64,000 nt of DNA from Gordius sp. MW1 (lineage: Eukaryota > Nematomorpha > Gordioida > Gordea > Gordiidae), in NCBI GenBank assembly GCA_964036665.1, contig OZ038526.1, forward strand, positions 26,908,001 through 26,972,000, read 5' to 3'. This document shows, in pieces, positions 24,001 through 35,191 of the stretch (the stretch's first letter is position 1; each line of letters opens with the position of its first letter). Position numbers and translations under genes: made by a program. The notes beneath the pieces were generated by a model. The model made no database searches, was not told the origin of the DNA, and saw nothing but the letters and a program-made list of their open reading frames with translations.

Positions 24001-27000
24001 GATCATGAAATTCATGAAATCGATTTTATCGGTTCGGGAAGGTATTGGATTGGAAAGGATTACTGCAACTACATATACAAATACTTTGGATGTGAAGAAG
24101 AATTGTTTACAGGTAATATTACAAAGTTTATCGAATTAATTGTTTTACACTTAATTAACCTATGTAATTTATAACTTGTTTAATAAAAGATATAAATATA
24201 TAATTTAAGTTTGAAAAATAAGAAGTCCTTGTTTATAATAAATTGAGTAATAAAAAATACTAATATCTTTTGTGAAATTCATTAAAAATATTAATAGACT
24301 TGATCGACAGGACAACAATACCTCGGATGCCATGGCACGACATAGGTGTATGCCTCAAGGGTGATTGCTTAGCTGGTTTAAATCACCATTTTATTCAGCG
24401 TTGGAATCGGACATTAGTAAAATTAATTTTTTTTTATCGTTATTCACTTATTATATATTCTGACGTCACACTAGTGTTGTATAAACGGCTGGATTTTGTT
24501 TGGACGATCTTTGGTTTTAGTCGACTTAACACAAACAGACTAAAGGTTTTTTGATCTGTTTTTCTTAGTCGCATAAACAGACCAAAGGCTTTTGGTTAAT
24601 CCTTTGTATGTTTATGTTTAGTCGACTAAAACCAAAGGTCGAATAAACAAAAACCAGCCCTTTTTACAACACTAAGTCATACAAACATTATGGTGTTAAT
24701 GTTAATTGCAGGACTTATTGCCTCACCATTAAGCTATTTTGTCTAAATATTTCTTGGTTTTCATTTATTAACTAGGTTGAACAAATGAGATATGATTATC
24801 CAATACTTTTACCACAAAATTATCCTCTTCAAGCATTAGTACCGCATATTACGGACAATATGAAAAAATGCAATGTTCAAGTAAGTTTATTTTATGAAAA
24901 GTCTATGTACATATATAATTATTGTAATTAAAAATCAAATATTTTGGTAACATATTAAATCTTTATAACTTTTAAAATTTAAGATAAAATAGTAAGGTTC
25001 TTCTTTTCCGTATGTTCTAAATCTAATAGTTTATAACTATCAATGCTAGATAATTAGAAGTTGTGGCACGTGGTCAGCAGGCACCCAAACAACAGAAAAA
25101 TCTATACAAAACGCATATATTGATTTAATAATAAATGCAAAGTATTACATCTATATCGAGGTTTGCCCCTTTTATTAACCCTATAACTTATTTTGGTAGA
25201 CTCAATATTTTATCAGCATTCATTTGAATGAAACGGTTGAAAATAGAATAGCGGATGCCCTTTACATAAGGATAAAGCACGCAATTGAGTAATTTTTTTA
25301 GAATAAATTAGATATACACTTTTTTGTACATTATCTTTATTAGCAACAAAGAAAAATTTAAAGTTTACATAGTTATGCCTTTACTTCCAAGTTATCAAGG
25401 AGAAATAGGGGGAAGAACCAATGTTAACATACGAGCTTTGCTATATTGGACTAATTTGTCCCTTAATATGGGCATACATTCCCTCGTGTCGAGACTCAGA
25501 GTTTTAGGTTTGATTTATATATGTAATGGACAATCTGATAATGTTAGTTAAGGACCCCTTCGAATATATAAGCGTGTGCAGCCTTAGGAAAAACGGTTTG
25601 ATGTATGATAAACGGGTAAACATTATATATAATTAAAGATCCAATTTTCGATTGAACAATGTTTGGGCCTTATTTCTTGGCTTTTATATGCTTGCCTATA
25701 TTAAATGTTTTTCTATTAATTACATCAATCATACAATTAGTAAGCTTTAGTAATTCATTTAAAGAGGAAAAAACTTAATTATAATTGTATTATGTAATTT
25801 AAGGTGACAGAATTGATATACGTCCACAGCAAATTGTTAATAGTGGACGATGAAACGTGTATTATTGGTTCGGCCAATATTAATGATCGAAGCCTTGCGG
25901 GGAAGAGGGATTCCGAAATTGGTGTCATGATTACAGATACAATTAATAGTGTGCAAGGTAAAATGAATAAAAAGGATGTAAAAGTGGGAGCCTTTGTAAG
26001 TTCATTGCGGAAAAAATTATTTGGGTAAGATTAATTTTATAAATAGTTTTCAATAACTCTGCACTTTTTCGTAACGATATAACTAGTTTTAGCAGTTGCC
26101 AGATATAATATAGCTGCCTTTTAAATAAATCGTTAAACCATATACATTTAAGCCCTTCCGTTTTATCAATATAATAAGTCTTTAAATCATTTATTTATTG
26201 AAGAAATGTAATCAATTACACAGGTCTACAAAAAATATCCTGCAATCACACCCATTATTCTGATAGAGAATTTGCGCTGAAAAATATCTGTTTTTAGTTT
26301 TTTCCCAAAATTTCTAGTTCTTTAGTTATACGAGATTAAAGGTGCCAAAAATGCCCGTTTTAAGCCTTTTTGAGGCTATATTGCCACGGCATTAATATAT
26401 AGTGATAAATAGTTATATATTTATGTAGATTAAAGTTTCATCTATTAGTCCATTAATTTTTTTTACCTCTATATAATTTATTCGCATTTATAAACCCCCC
26501 CCCCTTATTAAAATTCGTCCCACTATGACTGGAAAACGTAGTTGATTAGAGTTCATTCGAGTGCATACTACATACGCGATTTTTACTAGCAAACACATCA
26601 CTCTCTCCCTTTACTTACTCCCCTCTCTTTCTCTTCCTCTACTCCCGCCCCCATTTTGCTCGCATGTCAATGTTAAAGTGTTTTTTTTGCTTGAGATTGG
26701 AATAATAAAACAAATAAGGGTGGGGATTTAATTTGCTCGCAACTGAAAGGAGATTTTTAAAGAAGTATACTTAAACGTATAAATAACATTATAATATCTT
26801 ATTTATGCAAACAGTTACACACTTTAATTTAGAAGATTCTTTAAACGATATTTTAAGATCAATGCATAGCACTTTAATTTACCGGATAATTTTGGAAAGC
26901 CTTTTCATCAGCACTGAATCTTAAGTAATTTAACGACGTCCAAAACTTAATTTAACATAAGTCAAAAAAAGAATAAAACTTACTTTTTATGAAACAAGAA

Positions 27001-28025
27001 AATTAATTATGCTAGTTAATTTTTGAGCTGACATATATTTAAGACAATTTATTACAATATTTTCTATAACTATAGCGAACATTTAATGGGGATTGTGCAA
27101 GAGAGTACGGTTGACCTTACAGATCCTATTTCGAATGCATTCTATTCCTTTTGGAACAAGCGAGCTGAAAGCAATACCCGAATTTTTAATCAGGTTAAAA
27201 GATAGTAAAAACAAAAACATAATCTTAAATTTAAGTTTTTGTTTGCAAATTAAAGGCTGCATAATTTTAAATTATATAATTAAACCCGACCTCTTTATGC
27301 TATTTGCGCGGCGAAACATAGTCTAGTTTTTCCATAAATGATTATTATATTTTTAGTACTGTTGGATAATATTAAAAATATGATTCTACCAATGATTATT
27401 ATTCGTCCTCCCTCTATGAGCAAGAAAATTGAATGGGGACGATAAATGTTTTTACTTTTATAGACTTAGGAGGAATATTTATATCCCGGATGGGGTGTGG
27501 AGGCCTACCATAGGCTTTGTCTTTGAAATAAGAGCTAGCGGCATTTCTGTCTAAAGATGTAAGATATATCACATAGTAAGCACGGCTGTCGGCACTTAAA
27601 TACCGAGTGTGACCCCTCATTAAATCTCTAATAAGCGAACCATCAAATTTCACAAACTGCTATAGGGATTTTTTATATCTACTCGCATAGAGCTACACTT
27701 TTAACGTTTATAATTTACCAAAAATAACTGACAGGGTTAGGCCATCTTGATTTTTCATCATTTTATATCCTATCAGGTTTTTAGTTGTATCCCTTCCAAT
27801 GATGTTAGAGACTTTAGCGACATAAAACCCTTTAGCGAAAAACCGCGTATATTCGATTATGACAGAAACTTGGCGTTGGAAATGGTAAACAAAATTCGAG
27901 GACATTTAGTACATTTTCCATTGGATTTTTTAATGAAAGAAGGGAAAGATTTGTTAGTTATGGAATTCTTAAATTATATCTCGGTTATGGGTTCTCGTTC
28001 TCCTTTAGCTATTATGTACACTTAA
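18007..28025 (+). CDS. PLD1: Phospholipase D (PX-PH-HKD type, PLD1/PLD2 family)
   Basis: It hydrolyses phosphatidylcholine to phosphatidic acid and choline at membranes. Exons: 18007-18129, 18198-18252, 18297-18361, 18417-18565, 18615-18752, 18886-19056, 21466-21549, 21596-21680, 21775-21888, 21980-22119, 22774-22801, 23691-23807, 23869-24112, 24298-24416, 24776-24880, 25050-25160, 25200-25288, 25344-25507, 25548-25615, 25804-26024, 27076-27193, 27777-28025. PX (SFQELRDL), PH ([10 protein letters not shown]), [17 protein letters not shown]1 [45 protein letters not shown]-like [13 protein letters not shown]2 HSKLLIVDD with GSANINDRS, and a hydrophobic C-terminus ending MYT appear in family order. 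Roughly 918 codons against about 930-1070 in animals. Phases close everywhere except 18361/18417, which is one base off. The loop after HKD1 is short. The 5' exons are unresolved; PLD1 versus PLD2 is not decided. Confidence 0.93.
19310..20295 (+). repeat. Tandem ~110-125 bp repeat array in PLD intron
   Basis: About six units share ctggctgctgaccaatgg and tgaccattggccaaaatgtg, separated by T-runs. Each unit can fold: ccaatgg pairs with the ccattgg that follows about 12 bases on. The array is preceded by gctatgcaatttatgggctc and a (gtccgttgtcc)n stretch. Related units lie at 28325-31070 (inverted) and 43660-46420. Confidence 0.85.
21017..21225 (+). repeat. tRNA-derived SINE-like unit (tRNA-Asn-like head)
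   Basis: agccggcatggtatagtggt resembles a tRNA 5' end with an A-box. A gcttgttaactgg anticodon-arm-like segment (GTT anticodon) and the B-box ggttcaagtc follow. The 3' acceptor strand does not pair with the 5' strand. A T-run comes next, then the body motif ttaataccaatgataatatg and ctggctactgaccaat shared with the tandem arrays. It is probably a SINE with an internal pol III promoter, not a working tRNA gene. Confidence 0.6.
22170..22505. repeat. GC-rich dispersed repeat (ggctcggg-rich)
   Basis: Both ends are rich in gggctcggg and gtcggg motifs that contrast with the AT-rich PLD intron around them. The composition resembles hAT-type elements with degenerate GC-rich ends. No clean termini or target duplication were found. 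Confidence 0.45.
24471..24675. mobile_element. MITE, TAGTGTTGTA family, copy 2
   Basis: The left end ctagtgttgtataaacggct and the right end agccctttttacaacactaa are imperfect inverted repeats. The interior is palindromic around tagtcgactaaaacc. It lies in the PLD intron between exons 24298-24416 and 24776-24880. Confidence 0.8.
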
Positions 28026-28324
28026 AATTTCATAATTTCCCATATCTTTTGTTTAATTTTTATGTCTTTTTATGCATAGATTGATGTATTAGTTTTATTG
28101 AGCCTTTTATTAAATAAAGAACAATTTGCTGTTGCATTTGTAATAGACATCCTTTTAACGAATTCGATACTTATAAATTAAACGCATTTATTGTTAAAAC
28201 CAATTAGAAGTAAATAAATTTAACTTTAATATATATTTATCATTCTTATTAAATTTTTTATTTTAAAAACATTGATGAACCAAAGTGCCTTTCAATATTT
28301 AATAAAACAGGTCACAAAGCTGGC

Positions 28325-31070
28325 GCCAATAACTTGGTGGACGACGGACGACGGACAACCAAAAACGAGCCCATAAATTGCATTGCAATTAAAATTATTT
28401 TACATGAGAAAAAATTTCATTAAATGTTGGGAATGTGATAAGCATTGACAAAATTTCCAATATTTGTTTAAAGTGCCAGTTTTCGATGTATATTGTTTTT
28501 ACTGTCCAAAGCAATAAAATTTATAATTATATTATTTAATATTAAGGTTGGCACTATTTTTTATAAAAATTAAAATAAATTCGGGTCTTCGGCCCTTGTG
28601 GGAAGGGGGAGGGGGGAAGGGGAACGGAAGGGGGGAAGGGAAGGGGGAACGAAACTCATCTATACTCCGGTAGCATATGCAATTTATGGGCGAGAAAGGT
28701 GGGAAGGGACGAGAATGCCTATAGGGGGTATTAAATGCAAATGATTAGTTAATTATTTATACAAATTTTCCAGCACTTTGGCCAGTGGTGATCTTTTCTC
28801 ATGGTTGGCAGACAGCCAAATAACTAGCCTAAGAAAAAAAATCGATTTTAATCTCACTTTGGCCAATGGTCATTTTTTTCATTGGTCAGTAGCCAGGACA
28901 CGGTCAAAAAGTCATATTATCAATGGTATTAACAAGAACAATATATTAAAAAAAAATTTTTGTCCTCTCCGGGTATCGAACCAGCAATTAAGAATATGCC
29001 CTCGCCGGGATTCGTACCCACATCAGTAGAGGCATAGACTTTTGTGGGGGGGGGCACACAGATCCATATCAGTAGAGGCATAGCCTCTTCTGGGGGGGGC
29101 CATAGGGTAATTATCAATGTTAACCTAATATACCAGTTCAAAAACGAAAAAAAAAATTCAATTCATAATTTGGCCAATGGTCATTTTTTTTTATTGGTCA
29201 TTAGCCAGGACACGGTCAAAAAGTCATATTATCAATGGTATGAACAAGAACAATATATTAATTAAAAAAAATTTTGCCCCCTCCGGGTATCGAATCAACA
29301 AGTCAGATACATATCAAATCCTTAAATAAAACTTGACTAAATTAAAAAATCGATAAATGGGTTAGATTAAAATATAGGTTAAGATGCGTATTAACAAGTT
29401 ACGTACGAGTTAAAATTTAGTAACTCCCCTCCCTCCCTCAAGCACCCAATGTACGTATTGTGACTTGTCACGTGCGTAGAAAGGCTTTATTGATTGGATG
29501 ATCTTAGCGTCAAGGAAAGTAGCATACCAATAAATTACTAAGCAAAATGAATAGGCATATTATATAAATTGGGATAATTGCTAAGATGGCTAATAAAATC
29601 AATTAAAAATTGAATAACTTAAAACCCAAACAATATATTATGAATAAAACTTAATATCAATAATATAATATTAGGCGTAACAATTAAAAATTGCATAGAA
29701 ATTAATAATACAGTAATAAAAATAAGATGGAGAATAATAAAAAAGGCTTGCGACGAAACGAGCAGCGACATGCAATACCTCCGCTATTGCCTGTTACGAC
29801 TGCGCATCTAAAAATGTCACAGGTATCGTAAGTATATCTCAAAAAATTTACAGATGCTAAATTGTTCCATTAGTCAGTACCAAGAGACGATCTAGTAATA
29901 CATAAGAGTCAAAAAAAACACATAGGCTTTTGTAGGGGGGGGGGGGCACAGGGACCCAAATCTGTAGAGACATATGCTCTTGTAGGGGGAGGGGCACAGG
30001 GTATTATGATTGTTAGCCAAAAAAACGAGAAAAAAAATTTCGATTTACATTTTGGCCGATGGTCATTTTTTTATTGGTCAGTAGCCAGGACACGGTAAAA
30101 ATGGTTATAAATACATAAGAGACGAATAAAACGAAAAACTAAATTTCGATTCATACTTTGGCCAATGGTCGTTTTTTTCATTGGTCAGTAGCCAAGACAT
30201 GGTCAAAAAGGATATAAATAGGGACGAAAAAAAACGAAACAAATTTCGATTTTTACTTTGGCCAATGGTCATTTTTTCCAGTGGTTAGCGGCCAGTGGAC
30301 GGCTAAAAAGCCATATTATCAATGGTATTAACAAAAACAATATATTAATTTTAAAAATAAACATAAAAAAAATTTGGCCTCCCCGGGATTTGAACCCACA
30401 TCAGTAGAGGCATAGGCTATTGTTGGGGGGGGGGCACAGGAACCCATATCAGTAGAGGCATAGGCCCTTCTAATGGAGGGCATAGGGTAATTATCAATGT
30501 TAACCTAATATACCTATTCAAAAACGAAAAAAAAATTTCGAATCACAATTTTGCAAATAATCATTTTTTTCATTGGTCAGTAGCCAGCGGACGACCAAAA
30601 AGTCATTATCAAGTGTTAACAAGAACAATATATTAATTTAATTTAAAAAAAAATAGAAAATTTTGCCCTCTCCGGGTGGTGAACCAGCAACTTAAAATTT
30701 GCCCTCGCCGGGATTCGAACCCACATCAGTAGAGGCATAGGCTTTTGTGGGGGGGGGGGGGGGGGTCACAGGGACCCATATTAGTAGAGGCATAGGCCTT
30801 TCTACGGGAGGGCATAGGGTAATTATCAATATTAACCTAATATACCAATTCAAAAACGAATAAAAAATTTCGAATAACAATTTTTTTTCATTGGTCAGTA
30901 GCCAGCGGACGACCAAAAAGTCATATTATCAATGGTATTAACAAGAACATTATATTAATTTAAAAAAAAAATATGTCCTCTCCGGGTATCGAACCAGCAA
31001 GTCAGAACGCTGGAGGATGGACGGACGGACAACGGACAACAAAAAGCGAGCCCATAAATTGCATAGCAAT
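28325..31070 (-). repeat. Composite SINE/tandem repeat block (arm 1)
   Basis: Repeated copies, in reverse orientation, of attggtcagtagccagga, cattttggccaatggtcatt and B-box-like cgggattcgaacccac, with G-tracts between. Both ends carry cgagcccataaattgcat. No coding content; the short frames here are artefacts of the repeats. Confidence 0.85.
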
Positions 31071-31650
31071 CAATAAATTAAATAGGGCAAAAACAACTAG
31101 CGTTTTAAAAATTATCAATCCTAAACGATGTAATATATGTTATTGCACGGTTATAAAATTATGTTGTGAACGAATTTTATATTTAAAACAATTATAATCA
31201 TTTAATTAAGGGTTTATTAAGACAATCATAATTAAATTTTAGTACAAAGCATGTCTCTCCCACCAAACAAACGATGTTGATACCGATGACATTAACGTTG
31301 TAATAGATTTATTACTATATTTATACATATATAAAAGTAAACTAAACACCGAAGGTTTAATGGCGATTTAGTACAAATGATATGTATAAGAATTTAGATA
31401 AATATGTATGTATTTAATAGCAATAATTATCGTTGAAACATAAACTATAATCCTAACAATTCCCTTCGCCTTTTATAAAGTCTAAATTTATTTGTTAAAA
31501 GACTGGGGGTTTTCTACTTCTCGCAGATTTCCTTTAAATGGTCAGGCTTTCTGGGTCTTCCACGTTTGAGGTAGGAGTAGGTGCGATAGTCAGAGCTATC
31601 GTCGACAATTTCTTCAGGAGCATAGGTAACAATGGCATATGTACGATCTC

Positions 31651-31893
31651 TCAACTGATCTCTATGTTCCCGCATGAAACGTTATGTTTTATTATTTTCC
31701 CTGCTCTCCAACCCATATTAATTTCCTTTTTTACCCATACTAATTGACCAGGAATAAATTCTCTATTCGTCGCATGCGCATCATGTCTCTTTTCCTGTTC
31801 ATCAATCTTTTGTTCCATAAATTTATTTTGAGTAGGACGTACCCAGTCCAACGAGGTTTTGATATTTCTTCCAATTAGCGCTTTTGATGGCAT
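31651..31893 (-). pseudogene. Ty3/gypsy integrase C-terminal fragment
   Basis: The minus-strand frame contains IGRNIKTSLD, then HDAHATNREF and PGQLVWVKKE. This is the usual end of a gypsy integrase, where a basic stretch precedes the GQxVWV motif. It lies inside the retrotransposon 31299-35010, just before the 3' LTR. Upstream integrase sequence (to about 32700) is present but broken by stops. Confidence 0.75.
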
Positions 31894-32952
31894 TCATCCG
31901 GTAGATGAATGTTCGCTATGCGGTAGCTGATAAGAACATCAATCATGCAATCTTCCGGATCTGTGTTGTTTTTGTGTGCGGCTGCATGACGTGATTTCAA
32001 AGTCCTAATGGTAATGGCTCTTGACGAGGCCATTGGTTTTGGGGTGATATGATGTTGCTTTAATGTGCTTAATATGGTATTTAGCGCAAAAGAATTGCAT
32101 TTCCTCGCTTCGAAACTGAGTCCCGTTTTGCTACCATTTGCTTGTACAATCCATTTGGAATGCGATTCTACAGCAACAAGCCAATAATATCCGTCTACCG
32201 GACCCGCATAATCTACATGTACTCTTTTCCATCGGTTTTAAATCACGTTCCTAGAATAGAGGGGCACTTCGGGTCGATTGCTTCTATTTTTCTGGCACCC
32301 AACACATGTTGCTCATGCATTTCGATATCTTTATCAATGTGTGGCTAATGAACGTATAACCTTGCGATGGATTTCATTGAGTTAATCCCTATATGGCCCA
32401 TATGAATTATAGTCAACTTTAAGCCGCGTTGGAGCAATTATGAGCCCCTTAATGTAAATGACTCCCTTGTCATGATCCATTTCGTTCTTTCTATCGAAGA
32501 ATATTTGAAGTTCCTTGCTAACACCGTTTATTTCCCTTGGCCAACCTTTGTCTATGAATCTTTTTAATATTCTTAGATTCGGATCATTTTGTGATTCCCT
32601 TGTTAAGGCTTTTTCTTGAGGTGTAAATCTTAAAAATTAAGGAGACGAATATGATTAGTTCAATTACGTTTATAAAAATTGACTTTATCCGCATAAGTCC
32701 CAGGGACTTGATAAAACAATTCTGCATATTTGTTCTATTTTAATATATTTATTAATTCTCTTGGGACACTAATGAACCTATGTCAACCTAAGGAGAAAGT
32801 TTTTTAAGAAAAGAAGTTAGAAATAGTTTTTTCAACAGCGTGGAGGAGAAAGAGAGGAGATTTGCCAGGAAAATGTATTCGATAGTATAGTCATAAGCGG
32901 ACATTTCCGATGCCCACCTTACTAACCGATTATTGCTTATCTTAGGCAAATC

Positions 32953-33620
32953 TCATGAGGCTCCAAATATTCTTTCGAGAGGTTTATGATTGGTCCTTAG
33001 GACAAACCTACGGCCTAGTAAGTAGGTATGATCTTTTTTCATATCAAAACCAAGGTCTTTGCTTCTCTGTCGATCGGGGCATATTGTTTCTCCATCATTT
33101 AGCGTTCTTGATGCATATGCGATTGGACTTTTACTATTTTCTATTAAATTATAGCGTACAGCTCCGAACCCATTTTCCGAAGCATCCATTTAAGAATTAA
33201 TGGATATTCGAGTAAGGCACTAAGGTCGACTGTTCTGGTACAAAGCTTTGACCATCTGAAAAACAACTCATCCGTTTGAGACGAAACCCACTTGGCTTTG
33301 TCACTCGCCAATTTATTTAATGGTGCCATTATACCATGTAAATGGGGAATAAATTTCTCGAGGTAGTTAATTAATAAAAGCTCGCAATTCCTTTACATTC
33401 TTTGGATGGCTATCTTTAATAGCTCGTACTTTATCAGTAGAAGGAAAAATACTGTTACAATCAAAAGTATGCCCCAGATTGATAGATTCTTTTAAAAATT
33501 CAACCTTAGAGAATTGCGCCTTTATACCACCGATTGCAATTAATTTAGCACTTTTCTTACATTGTATACATGATCCTGGTAGTTTTTGCCCGTTATAATT
33601 ATATCATCTAAATAAATGCC
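32953..33620 (-). pseudogene. Ty3/gypsy reverse transcriptase and RNase H fragments
   Basis: A YLDDI catalytic motif is encoded at 33616-33602. The thumb-like LNKLASDKAKW follows (33329-33144), then RNase H with MDASENGFGAV and LRTNHKPLERIF (33189-32953). Stops separate these pieces, so the polyprotein is dead. The order and motifs fix the Ty3/gypsy class. Confidence 0.82.
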
Positions 33621-33911
33621 CGTTTGATTGTAATCACTAAATATACTTTCCATGTATCTCTTCGTCAAAAGTGGGAGATGTGATGATCATCGTAAATGAA
33701 AGGATTTAAGGTTACCTTGAAATCCGCGCATATTTTAATTTCACCGTTTTTTTCCTTCCATTTACTATAGGAGTGCTCCATATAATTTTGCTAACAAAAG
33801 ACCCCACCTTTGCTATAATACCTGGATGAATCAGCCTGCTAAGTTCAAGCTCAACAGGCTTGCGTACCGCGTTGGTTTTGCCTCATCTAGTAATATGATT
33901 TTTACGAACTA

Positions 33912-34403
33912 TTACTTGAGTAAGAGTATCATTAAACACCAATTAAAATTCCTTATTAAGGTTAACTGAGGATCCGTTTTGCGGGGGTTTCTCACCGATT
34001 TTATGTAAATGTAAGGTATTTTGCCCATCAACTTAACCGTAATTGTAGCTCGCTTAGCACATTGCCCAATTCGTTTGATGGAATCAGACAATTCATAATC
34101 TATGACTCGAGTCAGTGTGCTGCGGCAGCATATTGCAAAATGTCCATTTTTGATGCATTTGTGGCGAATAGCATTAAATGCTGGACAACGAAATTTTTGA
34201 TGTTCATTGACATCTTGAGCAATTTGATGTTTTCCTATATAATTTTTTAGTCTGATCGTGTTTTTGAGTATATGAAGATGTTTAATGTTTAATCTTAAAA
34301 AGCATTTCATTCTACTCTTCATGTTCACCACTCTATCCAAGGTTAAACAATCACCTGCTTCATCCCAGGTGTTTGGAAATTTGCTCGTCAATTCATATTC
34401 CAA
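33912..34403 (-). pseudogene. Retrotransposon gag fragment with CCHC-like knuckle
   Basis: A 163-codon minus-strand frame. Near its middle, HKCIKNGHFAICC gives a degenerate C-x4-H-x4-C core of a nucleocapsid zinc knuckle. It is placed at the 5' end of the minus-strand gypsy element, as expected for gag. The N-terminal capsid part continues out of frame toward 34620. Confidence 0.6.
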
Positions 34404-35191
34404 TCTTTTTAATTTGATTGCATATATAAAATGATTCCTACAACGTTCATCAATGTCAGATTTATAATTGGATACAAGTTTTGATTCTTCTTGCCATTGT
34501 TTCCCCCTTATGTCTTGTAATATTCATTAGTTCAACTCTAGACGCAAAAACTGTTTGTGGGGTTGATAATTTTCATATAACATTTTTTCCATATCTTTCC
34601 ATATTGAATCTTTCAATGGGGTGGTATCCATAATTGTCTAAGTTCTTTAATAACTCCAAGCCTTATAAAAGCAAGCAAAACTTTTTTAACTAACTGTAGC
34701 TTCAACTCCTTTAATTTATAATATGGATCCCATAATCTTCAATTGAATGCAATTATGGATTGAATTCTGCTAAATGAATTTTGATTCATCCATTTTAAAT
34801 TGTATCCTAAAACCAATTTATTTATGTATCTGTTCCTTTTTCCTCGTCGCCAATGTATTAGATTTATTAATCTAAGTTCATAAACATATATGAAAGGAAA
34901 CTAAACACCAAACGTTTAATGGCAATTTGGTACAAATGATATGTATATGAATAATAAATATGTATGTATTTAATAAAATAATTGTCGTTGAAACATAAAG
35001 TATAATCGTATATTAACTGTAAACTTAAAAGAAGGTTTAATTTTAAAGTTAAGACATGCATTATTTATTATTGTTTTATTTGGAAATGTATGATAAAATA
35101 AGTTGTTAATGTAAACTAATAAGTGGATCAAGAAACATTTCAGACAGGTAACAATGTAATTCAAAAATATGTACTATAGATTTGATATAAC

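Larger units (their letters stand above)
31299..35010 (-). mobile_element. Degenerate Ty3/gypsy LTR retrotransposon
   Basis: The two LTRs of ~160 bp are 31299-31458 and 34854-35010; they share aaactaaacacc and gaaacataaa and begin TGTA. The left copy ends CTAACA. The minus-strand order is gag (34403-33912), reverse transcriptase, RNase H, integrase. Next to the 34854 LTR the minus strand reads TTGGCGACGAGG, a possible primer-binding site. Next to 31458 it reads AAAAGGCGAAGGGAAT, a possible polypurine tract. It interrupts arm 1, and arm 2 (near 43430) has no insert. No clear target duplication. Confidence 0.87.

Noticed and set aside
26520-26720. Possible copy of the 1-938 fold-back arm
   Set aside because: Both are pyrimidine-rich with scattered cgcatg-like words, but I found no alignable block.
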